Assembly (NCBI RefSeq): GCF_011493005.1
Contig: NZ_CP049156.1
Location: forward strand, 2,852,001-2,916,000
DNA: 64,000 nucleotides
Source: Caballeronia sp. SBC1
Lineage (GTDB): Bacteria > Pseudomonadota > Gammaproteobacteria > Burkholderiales > Burkholderiaceae
Reading direction: 5' to 3'
Positions 28,985-38,324 of this stretch are shown here, piece by piece. Position 1 is the first letter of the stretch, and every line of letters starts with the position of its first letter. The notes under the pieces were generated by a model. That model saw only the letters and a list, made by a program, of their open reading frames with translations. It had not been told where the DNA came from and did no database searches. The position numbers and the translations under genes were made by a program.

Positions 28985-30196
28985 AGCAGCTCTCTCCATT
29001 CAATCCCGGCTTGTCTAGCGCTGCGCGTAATGACCACAAATCAAAACTGATATGCATATGGGAAAGATATCCGCAATGCTATATCTCGATATCACATAGT
29101 GACGCAATGGAGGATAGGCGCCACCAGAGTGCCTATCGCCGGGAGTGCCACCCTACCAAACCAGGGCGAGCGGTGCAAGTAAATTTTACGGGAACAGAAC
29201 ATATTCGGCAAAATGCGTGAATTTGGGAGATGCTGATGCTTACGAATATCGAGCCGCGCAAGAAGGGAGCGCGAATTTGCCCAGACGCCCCCGCGCTTTC
29301 GACTGCCAAATACGGCATACCAAGTTGCTCTTGCATCGGTGGAGAGAGCCTTCCCTCTCGGGAGCGGACGTGACACTCGAGCTCGGCCTTGCGCCTGCAT
29401 AACGCTAAGGAAACGGAGGCTTCTACCAAGAACTGATAAGAGTGACCGCCGATGCACGCGTCGAACGTACGCCTATCTCATAGAAGAGCACTAAGAACCT
29501 GACAGGGAATGGGGCAAACTGCATCGTTAGCAGTGGAATCCGCTTCGACCCGCTGGAATATGGGCACTCTACACTCCTTGTGAATTTCACCGATGTATTG
29601 GAACGCAGGAGGAGCAAACATGTAAACGCTTCGATTCCGTCGACCGGGGTTCGCTTCGTAGCTTGTACACATGCTTATTCCGGTTCAACCAAGTCAACGC
29701 ATACATGACACCCTGTAGGCAGCCAACTACAGCGTTTGCCTACCTGCAGCACGATTTTCGCCCACTAGAACTCGCTAGTCACCCATCCTTTAAAATCATG
29801 ATTTTATTGGATTTTTCCAAAAAACTTGTGTTGAATTTCAACGATTAAATTTAAGTGCAAATCAACTTCATGACAAGCTGTCGCAAGATGGTGACTATAA
29901 TGCGTCGGCACCTCTTGTAACCGGTCAGTGGCGGTTGACAATTGACTGCATACTATCGTGCTCGGTGACTATGCCATCCTGCACCACACAAACGAATCGC
30001 TGGTGAGACAAAGTTCAGAAGCATCGTCTCTACAGCTTTTAATTTCGGTGTTAGAGGTACACGCGCGACCAACAGATGTCGAGCAAGCGATGAAACGAAT
30101 CGCAAAATTGGTATCAGTGGAAAGCACAGCGCTGAGTAACCGATAAACCGCGGCGCACAACACTCGGGCCGCGACTCTGTGCAAGAACGTAAATAG
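28985..30196. other. Long gene-poor stretch between reverse transcriptase and Hachiman, possible structured RNA
   Basis: There is no convincing gene. Just upstream of the reverse transcriptase pair, GATAGGC (29113-29119) pairs with GCCTATC (29131-29137) around a loop of 11. GAGTGCC occurs twice nearby (29127-29133 and 29142-29148). This would be transcribed upstream of the enzyme on its strand and could belong to a non-coding RNA. A 14-base perfect palindrome, AAAATCATGATTTT, lies at 29792-29805 in very AT-rich DNA. A 62-codon frame at 29958-30146 has no ATG start or family match. Confidence 0.4.
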
Positions 30197-31048
30197 ATGG
30201 ACCGCATTATGTCGGGGCGTTTTTTTAACGTTGTGTTGGACGACGCGGCACGGATGCCAGGAATCACAGGCATCTGTGCCGGTTTCGAACTCGGTTCGTG
30301 GCGGGTGAAACAGTTAGCGACCGTACTTTTTCGCTCCCTGCCTGATTTCTGTCTGCAATATTCCGAGCGCGAAGCTATCAATTTCGATAACGCGATGGAA
30401 CGGGTAGCAGCCGCTGCCAGAACGATTTACCAAACCGAAAAGTTCAAGAGTCGCGGTGAATTCGGTGAACTTGTTCTGCACGTCGCGCTAAAAGAACTAT
30501 TCAACACCATACCGGCAATATCCAAGATTTTCTTCAAGGACTCAGTCAACAACACCGTCAAGGGATTCGATGCTGTCCACGTGGTTCCGACCCACAGTGG
30601 TCTTCAGCTTTGGCTCGGCGAAGTGAAGTTTTATCAGGATATCAACGCGGCGATTGACGACGTGTGTTCGGAACTCGATGCTCACTTCGAGCGCGAATAT
30701 TTACGGAATGAGTTTCTACTTCTTGAGCGAAAAATCGATTCAGCGTGGCCGCACGCCGAAAAGCTTCGGGCGCTGATGGACGAAAACGTGTCTTTGGACA
30801 AGGTCTTCGAAGCGGTTTGTGTGCCGGTGCTTCTTACTTACAACAGCCCTGTCACCGGTGTCCACACCCAATATTCAGAGCAGTATGTCCACGCAATGAC
30901 AACCGAGCTTGAAAAACACTACGCGAAATTCAAATCGAAAAACAATCTGACGAACGTCCACGTTCGACTGATTTTGCTTCCCCTTCAAGAAAAGAAACTC
31001 TTGGTGGAAGAACTACACAAAAAGCTGGAGGCCGCACAATGCCTTTGA
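30197..31048 (+). CDS. hamA: Hachiman defence protein HamA (DUF1837 nuclease)
   Basis: HamA is the nuclease effector of Hachiman, an anti-phage system in which the HamB helicase releases HamA to degrade DNA. The 283-residue product has the DUF1837 core: KFKSRGEFGELVLHVALKEL (Glu88, Glu91), VKGFDAVHVV (Asp125) and LWLGEVKFYQD (Glu142, Lys144). That is a PD-(D/E)XK arrangement. Start ATG 30197 or 30209 (MSGRFF). It overlaps hamB by 10 bases, as expected for the two-gene operon. The active-site residues are all present, so the system appears functional. Confidence 0.88.
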   Translation: MDRIMSGRFFNVVLDDAARMPGITGICAGFELGSWRVKQLATVLFRSLPDFCLQYSEREAINFDNAMERVAAAARTIYQTEKFKSRGEFGELVLHVALKELFNTIPAISKIFFKDSVNNTVKGFDAVHVVPTHSGLQLWLGEVKFYQDINAAIDDVCSELDAHFEREYLRNEFLLLERKIDSAWPHAEKLRALMDENVSLDKVFEAVCVPVLLTYNSPVTGVHTQYSEQYVHAMTTELEKHYAKFKSKNNLTNVHVRLILLPLQEKKLLVEELHKKLEAAQCL

Positions 31049-33150
31049 GTCTTGAACGTCTCCGCAAAGAGATTGTGGATGCAAGAACCACTGAGAGCAC
31101 AGATTGGTTTTCTTTGCTTCGGGACGTCTCCTCATTTCTCAATGCGACTCGTGGTAGCGCCGACGAAGCAAAGGGACAGGAACTTGTCATTCGCCTGCTG
31201 GACATGAGACATCTGCTAGGCCAGTATGACTCAATCTTGGATGCCTTCGTGCGGGAAGCAGGATTATTCCCTTACCTCGAGCCCGATAGGCTGGGATTGT
31301 CCGACGCCATCGCATACGAAGCCCATAGACCGGCGACCGGCTCAGACACTGTCTTTCATCGAGTGCAAGGGCAGGTCTTCCAATTGTTAATGTCGGGACA
31401 GAGTGTCGTGCTCAGTGCGCCGACAAGCTTCGGCAAAAGCCTTATCGTCGACGCGGTTGTTGCGTCCCGGCGCTTTCACAACATCGTTATCGTCGTGCCA
31501 ACATTGGCGCTACTGGATGAAACGCGTCGGCGGCTGGCTCGGTTCGGGCCGCTGTACAGAGTTATTACGCACTCCTCGCAAAAGCCGGGCGAACGCAATA
31601 TCTTCGTTCATACGCAAGAGCGTGTCATCGAAAACGAGAACATTAAAAATACGGATTTCTTCGTCATCGACGAGTTTTACAAGCTGAATCCGTCGGACGA
31701 AAGTGAACGGGCGCAGACACTTAACTTGGCGTTCTACAAGTTGTCGAAACAAGCGAAGCAGTTCTATATGCTCGGTCCGAACATTCAAGGGATACCCCCG
31801 GCGTTTTCCGACAGATTCCGTTGCATCTTCATCAAGACCGACTTCAACACGGTTGTATCGGAAATTCACAAATTCGACGTCGACGATGACCTCCAGCACG
31901 CTATACAGCTCTGCTCGCGGCTCAACGAACCGACCTTGATTTACGTCCAGTCGCCCAACCGCGCCAGAACCGTAGCGACTAGGTTAAAAAATGTGTTGTC
32001 CGAGTCATCATCTCCCGAGGCTAAAGCCTCCGCCGCATGGGTCCGCGCTAACTTCCATCCACAGTGGATGTTTGCCGCTGCCTTGGACGCGGGAATCGGC
32101 GTGCATCACGGCAGACTGCCCCGGTCGCTAACGCAGTTGGTTGTACGCAACTTCAATAAAGGTGCGCTGAAGTATCTCGTGTGCACGTCAACGCTCATTG
32201 AAGGCGTCAACACTCGCGCCAAGAATGTCATCATCTTAGATAACAAGATTGCGACGAGAAAGTTCGACTACTTCACGTTCTCAAACATTCGCGGCCGGTC
32301 GGGGCGTATGCGCGAACACTTCATCGGACACGTCTACCTGTACCACGAGCCTCCTCAAGAAGACTTGCCGTTCATTGACATACCAATTGTCACGCAATCC
32401 GCTAACGCTAGCGATGCCCTTCTCATACAGGTTGATGCCGATGAACTCAGTCAGGCGTCCGCTGACAAGGTCTCTAAGTACTACAATGACCCGTTGTTGC
32501 CGCTGGAATTACTCAAAGAAAACGCGGGCATCGACCCGGCGGCGCAGATTGATATCGCCAATGCAATAATTAGCGACTTCCACAATGCGCACGCGATGCT
32601 GAACTGGCGGGGATATCCGTCCATACCGCAGTTGCGGTGGACCTGCGAACTAATTTGGAAGTATTTCACCAACGGGCGTTTCAAAAGCGGTGCAGGTAGC
32701 GGTTCGCAACTTTCATTTTTGCTTTCGATGACATTGCGAGCGAAACGTTTCGAGGATGCCGTCGAACTGTTCAAGAAAGATGGAATGGATATCGACGAGG
32801 CAATTGAACTGACGCTCGATTTCCAACGGCAGTGGGCAGAATTCCGGGCGCCGAACCTTTTATCGGCGCTGAACCGGATTCAACGACATATCTTTGAGCG
32901 ATACAACCGGCAACCGGGAAATTACGAGGCATACATTGTTCAAATCGAGAACTTGGGCCGGAGCCCCATCGTAAATGCATTAGATGAATACGGAATTCCT
33001 ACCCAGATAGGCCAGGTCGTGTGGCAGCAGTTAGGTACGCCAGATACGCTCGACCTGACTCTCGACAGACTGCGTAGTTCATCAAGCTTTTTTTCAGGGC
33101 TGACGTTGTTCGAAACCATGCTAGTGGCCGAGGTTCGCAACACGCTCTAG
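31039..33150 (+). CDS. hamB: Hachiman defence helicase HamB
   Basis: The 703-residue superfamily 2 helicase has Walker A APTSFGKS at residues 127-134, a Walker B DEFY at 211-214, motif Ib-like region VVPTLALLDETRRRLA, and motif V/VI regions TLIEGVNTRAKNVI and NIRGRSGRM. DEFY in place of DEAD/DEAH is unremarkable in this family. It is translated from within the end of hamA. Together they form a complete Hachiman system. Confidence 0.9.
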   Translation: MPLSLERLRKEIVDARTTESTDWFSLLRDVSSFLNATRGSADEAKGQELVIRLLDMRHLLGQYDSILDAFVREAGLFPYLEPDRLGLSDAIAYEAHRPATGSDTVFHRVQGQVFQLLMSGQSVVLSAPTSFGKSLIVDAVVASRRFHNIVIVVPTLALLDETRRRLARFGPLYRVITHSSQKPGERNIFVHTQERVIENENIKNTDFFVIDEFYKLNPSDESERAQTLNLAFYKLSKQAKQFYMLGPNIQGIPPAFSDRFRCIFIKTDFNTVVSEIHKFDVDDDLQHAIQLCSRLNEPTLIYVQSPNRARTVATRLKNVLSESSSPEAKASAAWVRANFHPQWMFAAALDAGIGVHHGRLPRSLTQLVVRNFNKGALKYLVCTSTLIEGVNTRAKNVIILDNKIATRKFDYFTFSNIRGRSGRMREHFIGHVYLYHEPPQEDLPFIDIPIVTQSANASDALLIQVDADELSQASADKVSKYYNDPLLPLELLKENAGIDPAAQIDIANAIISDFHNAHAMLNWRGYPSIPQLRWTCELIWKYFTNGRFKSGAGSGSQLSFLLSMTLRAKRFEDAVELFKKDGMDIDEAIELTLDFQRQWAEFRAPNLLSALNRIQRHIFERYNRQPGNYEAYIVQIENLGRSPIVNALDEYGIPTQIGQVVWQQLGTPDTLDLTLDRLRSSSSFFSGLTLFETMLVAEVRNTL

Positions 33151-33309
33151 CGTTCGGACTTTTTGGGACAAAGGTGGTCGAGTCAACTACTAATGGTAAG
33201 CCTATTGGTGTGATTTTCGCTCGGTTCAACTTTTGCCCACCTGCGGCTTCAACGCGTTCGTCCATAAGTGCGAATACCGAGTTGCTTGCCCATGAGTTAA
33301 CGACTTTCT

Positions 33310-33936
33310 ATGACTAATTTGCGACCTCCACCGCGTCAGCAATTTACGATAGCGCATAAGACTTCGAGGGTACTCGGCACGCTTGTGGAACTCATTTCAG
33401 GGGAATGGTTTTTCGTTGTTCTTGACCGAGCGAACGGGGGAAGTATCATTCTGCTCCGCGCGTTATTCGTTGCAATTTGGATTTTTTTCCTGCTGTTACC
33501 CGCGGGTTTAGCCCTACATGACGTAATCGACCCCAGTCGACAAGGTACGCAATTCGATTGGCCGCGGCTTTTCCACTTTTGGGACCAGCATGCATCCTGG
33601 CTTGCTGTTGTGTTTGGGTCCGTCTACACCGCGCTCTATGCACGATTTGCCGCTCAGTGGCGTTACCTTGCCGACCTGTATAACAAGGTCAAAGAAGCCT
33701 CTATTAAATACGCTGGAGAGCCGAATTCCGATGAGCGGATAGCTGAGTGGAAGGCGGGGTTCGTCGAGGACGCACAAGAGCTTCATTTGGCAAAGAAGCG
33801 GATTTTCGCCCAAGTCATAAAGCACTGGCTTGCAGATGAAGCTGTGAAGAACGCGTTTGTCGGGTATTCGGGTGGCCCAAAAGACCGCTACCAGAAGTTG
33901 GTCGAGGACATCAATAGAGCAATAGGTGAAGACTAA
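33310..33936 (+). CDS. Two-transmembrane protein next to Hachiman, unknown function
   Basis: The 208-residue product has a cytoplasmic N-terminal part, membrane segments at about 46-68 (IILLRALFVAIWIFFLLLPA) and 96-114, then a soluble helical tail of about 90 residues rich in charged residues. No enzyme motif is visible. The layout, two membrane segments plus a helical tail, recalls SLATT-like effectors of defence systems, but I cannot assign it. It lies 159 bases after hamB on the same strand and could be a third member or an independent gene. Confidence 0.65.
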   Translation: MTNLRPPPRQQFTIAHKTSRVLGTLVELISGEWFFVVLDRANGGSIILLRALFVAIWIFFLLLPAGLALHDVIDPSRQGTQFDWPRLFHFWDQHASWLAVVFGSVYTALYARFAAQWRYLADLYNKVKEASIKYAGEPNSDERIAEWKAGFVEDAQELHLAKKRIFAQVIKHWLADEAVKNAFVGYSGGPKDRYQKLVEDINRAIGED

Positions 33937-34530
33937 CCTTCTGTCGCCAACGCGCTCGTGACTACCCGCAGTAGTCAGGGCGTGCTGCGACATCAAGCCA
34001 TGATTTTTTCGACGACGTCGAACGGTTGCTTCGCGATGAGCACTTCGGATTGCTGTGAACCATATAAGGCTGAGTGCCGAATCAGACGCGAGGATGGGAA
34101 CTAATTCTAGATACCGTCAAGTGGACGGTGAGACTTTAATAAACGGCGTCGGGAGCGAGCGTCGTCCGGTCCTTCCACCGGAGTGCGCGCGAAGGGTCTT
34201 CCTTTACAGTTCGCTCCGAACACAGCGTTCACATCGGCTCGAGGTCCGCCCTGACGGTGAGTTGCTGCGTTAGTACCAATTCGAGCCCTATACGCGGCTC
34301 GTCCTCGACTTGGCCTGTTGCTCGAGTGAAACCCTTTAGCGAGGCCCCGCAGTGCTCGATGCACTTGAGGGAATCCTGCAATGAACCGAGCGTCGCCCTA
34401 ATAGCAATGAAGAGCAACCATCATTCGTCGAGTGGATTAGAAACTTATGCTGGGGCGCTTAAGGCACGCACTGCGGAACAAAATTTTTCATCCATTTGCG
34501 GCATAATTTGCCGTCCATTTCGGGGGAGTA
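33937..34530. other. Gene-free stretch before the PD-(D/E)XK gene
   Basis: No supported gene lies here; short frames lack ATG starts and ribosome sites. The end of the stretch (GGGGGAG at about 34522-34528) is the ribosome-binding site of the next gene. Confidence 0.4.
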
Positions 34531-35874
34531 ATGACTACAAGAACAAGACGAGTGACGGCCGCCGCCTACGATGTCGATTTATTTCAGGCGTTTGTAAGCG
34601 ACCCGGACCTTGGGCACGCCATCGAGGCGCTCAAGCGCGCCAACGACATATTCGACATCATCGAACCGCAGGAGACGCAACACTCCCAGATGCTGCAGTG
34701 GTTACTCAACCCTCGCGAAGGGCATGGACAGGGCGACGCTCTCTTCAAAGATTTTCTGACAGCCGCGTGGGCGAACTGCGAGGTGCAAGACGGCCCGAAT
34801 GCGGAGTTCTTTGCCCACTGGACGCCTTCGCGAATCATGATGACAGGGTTCCACTCGGTACTCCTCATGCGCGAGTACCGAATAGAAACCGGAAACCATC
34901 TGGATTTTTTCATCGTCGACCCGGTCAACGAGTTTGTCATCGTCGTTGAAAACAAATACAAGTCAATGCACGGTAACGAACAGCTCAAACGTTACCGCCG
35001 CTCTGTGCAGCAATTGGTGGCGCGCCACCCGAGTTTTGCGAACTATCACGTGGCGCTTGTTGCGCTTGATAAAGGGCGTTCACAGCAACTGGAATTGAAA
35101 GAGTTAGCTCGTTATTGGGTATATCTAGATTACAGCTGGCTGGAGGCCGGCGCGACCCGAGCGGAGGCACAGCTTAAGCGAGGCAACCAGTCCGCGAGTC
35201 TGCTTATTTCCTATTGCCAGCGGCAGTCAGGTTACGAGTCACAATCCGAGAAAGATGTTGACACCATGCTATCGCTCCTGACGCGGGAATATCGCCCGCT
35301 CCTCAAGCCGCTTGCGGAGGCGCGCTCGACCCGCCTGAGCAAATATCAGGCGCTCACGCTCGGCGACCCGGCGAGCGACCTCTGGCTTTTTACGCAGCAC
35401 TATCCGGAGCTGGTGAGACGCCTTACGCGGATGAAGAATCTGTCGTTTGTAAAAGCGGACCTTCAGGCGGCCATTCCAGGAAAAAGATTCGTGTTCGAAA
35501 CCGGGGCCAACTGGATTCAGATTTTCGACTACGGATGGAACGACTACGTCGAGGCGGATGAAAACGACGTCATCTGGTGGCCATTTTACCTTCGGGTCAG
35601 GCAGGTCCCACCGCAGCATTTAACAGAAGAGGAGCAAGCCGAGTCAAGCGAAAATCTGTACATGGTGAGCGTCGTCTACCACGAGGGGCACGTGAGGATT
35701 GATAAGGCGACGCGGATTCACGCCGCACTGGTTAAAGCGTTTCCCGAGCTGTCGGGTGGGAAGCAAAAGGCCCACATTAGGCGGATAGCTAAAGAAGAAG
35801 TCAGGGAAGGCAACCTCATGTCCGAACTTCAACGTCGGTATCGGTTGCTCTCAACGGCGCTTCAAGGCGTTTAG
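34531..35874 (+). CDS. PD-(D/E)XK nuclease-superfamily protein (PDDEXK_4-like)
   Basis: The 447-residue protein has the nuclease fold of the PDDEXK_4 type. IIEPQETQHSQMLQWLLNP supplies Glu48 and His51. HLDFFIVD carries Asp125 and VIVVENKYKS carries Glu140 and Lys142, the D-x14-ExK centre. The C-terminal about 200 residues carry no motif I know. Such proteins often occur alone in defence islands as presumed DNA-cleaving effectors. It has a strong Shine-Dalgarno sequence. Confidence 0.78.
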   Translation: MTTRTRRVTAAAYDVDLFQAFVSDPDLGHAIEALKRANDIFDIIEPQETQHSQMLQWLLNPREGHGQGDALFKDFLTAAWANCEVQDGPNAEFFAHWTPSRIMMTGFHSVLLMREYRIETGNHLDFFIVDPVNEFVIVVENKYKSMHGNEQLKRYRRSVQQLVARHPSFANYHVALVALDKGRSQQLELKELARYWVYLDYSWLEAGATRAEAQLKRGNQSASLLISYCQRQSGYESQSEKDVDTMLSLLTREYRPLLKPLAEARSTRLSKYQALTLGDPASDLWLFTQHYPELVRRLTRMKNLSFVKADLQAAIPGKRFVFETGANWIQIFDYGWNDYVEADENDVIWWPFYLRVRQVPPQHLTEEEQAESSENLYMVSVVYHEGHVRIDKATRIHAALVKAFPELSGGKQKAHIRRIAKEEVREGNLMSELQRRYRLLSTALQGV

Positions 35875-35965
35875 AGCTGGCCAAATACATTTAGTTATTA
35901 GGGCGGCCCATCTGAAGACTGTTCGATACAGAGCATCTTCGGTGCAATGGGTCGCTCACCGCCTC

Positions 35966-36595
35966 CTAAGCCGACTGCTGTTCCGATTTGACGGCCAGAG
36001 GGACCATGTCAGATTCTTCTTCCGAGTTTTGCCGCCCAAATTCCAGAGCTTGGCGGCCAGAAGCGTGGCCGCGGACGACTCCGTCTTCTTTAATTGCATG
36101 AAAGACAGGAAACCCGAGCGCCTTCGCGAGTTCTCTGACCTCATCGAAGAAAACCTGGCAATCCCACTCCATCGCCTGGCCGACATGTCCAGCATCGCCG
36201 TTTTTCTGGTTCCCTCGTGGATACCGACCTGCAGCGTTCGCTTGTTCCATACAATAGTTTTCCAAGTAACGCGCATGCGCAGCATTGAATGCGTCCATGA
36301 CTCGCGATGTTAATACAAGCGCATGGTGCCAATCAGACCGATTCCATCCGTGATGCTGCAGACGGTGCCCAGCCTGGTTTCCGGTCTGTCCGATATAGGC
36401 TTTATCTTCATTTCTCTTGCCAAAGAGGATGTAGACGCTGGGCTTGCACGCCTGCTGCATTTTGAAGAACTCGGCAAGACGCTCTCTCGGTACGTGGGTT
36501 GCCTCCATGATGCCGGCAGTATAAATGGCGACCCGAATGGGTTCGAGGTCTGGGCTTTGCTCGGTGATTTGAATGGTCCGGGGTCGAGCTCGCAT
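35966..36595 (-). CDS. GIY-YIG nuclease-domain protein
   Basis: The product (209 residues from ATG 36595; frame is open to 36658) has a GIY-YIG domain at about residues 50-130. The paired strands are SVYILFGKRN and AYIGQTGN. RLQHHGW and a downstream Glu (HARYLENYCMEQA) supply the expected conserved positions. A DUF4357-type tail usually found in this family is missing or short, so a 3' truncation is possible. It may be a restriction-like or mobile-element nuclease. Confidence 0.7.
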   Translation of the reverse strand: MRARPRTIQITEQSPDLEPIRVAIYTAGIMEATHVPRERLAEFFKMQQACKPSVYILFGKRNEDKAYIGQTGNQAGHRLQHHGWNRSDWHHALVLTSRVMDAFNAAHARYLENYCMEQANAAGRYPRGNQKNGDAGHVGQAMEWDCQVFFDEVRELAKALGFPVFHAIKEDGVVRGHASGRQALEFGRQNSEEESDMVPLAVKSEQQSA

Positions 36596-36836
36596 GGGGG
36601 TTGTCTTCAAGTTGGTAAATTTGTATCCTAAGGCGCGATTCGGGAAGCAAACAAGCAATCTTCAGTAGTGAATGATTGCCGACCCGGATGGTATTTTAGC
36701 CTCCAGGCTTGGCGTGCAGATTGGACCCAAACTCTCAATAACAGCACGCGGCTCAGGGTCGAACAAGGACGTCGAATTTTTCCGCCGAGGTCTCCCAAAT
36801 ACCCGGCTCATGCGATGGGGGTTCTTCATCGTGACC

Positions 36837-37106
36837 TCAAGGGTGAAGGATTGAAGGCTGTGAAGCTGAGGGCCCTGATGCGCCGGGAAACGATTTGCAT
36901 AGCCGAACAACTCGTGCGCGCTGTCCAGGCGTGAGGCAAGGCGTCGTCCCAATCTGCAACACTCTCATGTGCCAGTAGTGCCGACCGAGTACCGTGGTCG
37001 CGCCGTATATTGCCAAGACGCGCTCAAGATGCGTGATTACTTCGTCGATGTTCTTCGGGGTGTAGGGGCTGGTCACAGCCGCTGTTCCTGCTGTCTTCGA
37101 CTTCAT
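36837..37106 (-). CDS. Small protein of unknown function upstream of the GIY-YIG gene
   Basis: From ATG 37106 the 89-residue product includes a compact helical domain (NIDEVITHLERVLAIYG, then LGRHYWHMRVLQIGTT, then LTPGQRARVVRLCKSF) with protein-like composition. The frame extends to 37178. I recognise no family. It is on the same strand as the GIY-YIG gene but separated by about 240 bases. Confidence 0.45.
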   Translation of the reverse strand: MKSKTAGTAAVTSPYTPKNIDEVITHLERVLAIYGATTVLGRHYWHMRVLQIGTTPCLTPGQRARVVRLCKSFPGASGPSASQPSILHP

Positions 37107-37325
37107 TTGGATTTTCCATACCTGTTCGGTCGCAACAGGGTCATTCTTCCCGTTCATCGGGACACAAGCTGTCCGCATCGCCGGCTATCTTTGTTCAATC
37201 ACGCAAGCATGACTTGAGCGTCCAAGCGAGCCGGTCGAGTGTATGCGACTCAAGTACGGGCGCCAAATTCCGTTAACAAAAATGTAAGCCCGAGATGGTC
37301 AATCAGAAAACAAACCGAGGAACAC

Positions 37326-38198
37326 ATGACCAAAGAGTTTGACGAAAAGTGGTGGAGCCTGAGCGCTGTCCTGCAAGTCGCAGACAACGAAGACCTGGAT
37401 ATTCTGGTCGAGCACCTCACTGACAAAGGAAACGGGCGCAATACCTTGTCCAAGGTTCACTTCGAACAACTGATGGCTTGCAGGAAAGCCAAGGTCTATG
37501 GGCGGAGCGACCGCAATCTAATCGCCGAGGAAATCCGGCTTTTCGGCGGCAATAGTATTGTCAATGCCATGCGTGGCGGAGAAGGCGCCGCTTACCAAGA
37601 AATCGTTGGGGACGCTGCGAAGCATTTGAAGCTAGATGTTCATGGCTCGGAACGGGCGTCGTCGGTGGAGACCCAGATTCTTCGTAGGCTGTTTTTAGAT
37701 GCCCTCGATGCCATGCACGACGACCAGCGTCGTGCAACGCTGTTGAACGTCGGACTGGGTGACCTGCCTGGAACCAAACGAGCGGAAGTTGCAAGTGCGC
37801 TGCGTGCAGCGCCTCTGCACGGGGATGTCCGCTTGAATGTTGCCGCTTTCGTCGCCGACAGCACTGCAACGTCAGTTCTTGGTCGGGGGATTGTCGTCGG
37901 AGCAAAGGTGGGGCTGGCGCCGACACTTGCAGGCAGCCTCGCTCTGGGCACAGCCTTTATTCCACTGGCATTGGTCTTCGGCGTAGCAGCGCTGGCGAGC
38001 GCCGCTTACCGCGTAACCGTGCCGTGCGTTATCCAAGTGGCATACATCCGCCACAAGGCGTATCACAAACTAGAGGCAGGAGGCACCCTTGATGTGGTTG
38101 GGGCCGCAGCAGTGTCGGAAAAGAAACCTTGGATGCCGCCTGCGCCAGAAATTAAGATTCCAGACATCAAATTCCCTGCACTACGCATCAAACTGTAA
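37326..38198 (+). CDS. YaaW-like protein (UPF0174), paralog 1
   Basis: The 290-residue product resembles E. coli YaaW. It has an N-terminal helical region (NEDLDILVEHLTDKGNGRN), IAEEIRLFGGNSIVNAMRGG, and a C-terminal hydrophobic segment ending in AYRVTVPCVIQVAYIRHKAY, the family hallmark. The tail IKIPDIKFPALRIKL is a basic amphipathic repeat. YaaW's role is unknown; the hydrophobic segment (about residues 175-240, Ala/Gly-rich) suggests membrane insertion. GAGGAA precedes ATG 37326. A second paralog lies at 42555-43400. Confidence 0.72.
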   Translation: MTKEFDEKWWSLSAVLQVADNEDLDILVEHLTDKGNGRNTLSKVHFEQLMACRKAKVYGRSDRNLIAEEIRLFGGNSIVNAMRGGEGAAYQEIVGDAAKHLKLDVHGSERASSVETQILRRLFLDALDAMHDDQRRATLLNVGLGDLPGTKRAEVASALRAAPLHGDVRLNVAAFVADSTATSVLGRGIVVGAKVGLAPTLAGSLALGTAFIPLALVFGVAALASAAYRVTVPCVIQVAYIRHKAYHKLEAGGTLDVVGAAAVSEKKPWMPPAPEIKIPDIKFPALRIKL

Positions 38199-38324
38199 AT
38201 AGCAAGGTATCGGATTGCTACGGGCTCGCGTGAAGCTGGCCCGGTTCGACTTATGTGTAGCAGCAAAGAACCTTATGGCCCCGCTTAAGCATTTCTGCTC
38301 GAGCTCATAGTCTTCGGCGTTAGG

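Noticed and set aside
29958..30146. A 62-codon frame upstream of hamA
   Set aside because: It has no ATG start, no ribosome site and no family resemblance.
34229..34417. A 62-codon minus-strand frame in the gene-free stretch
   Set aside because: It begins at TTG directly after a stop, without a ribosome site; too weak to list as a gene.
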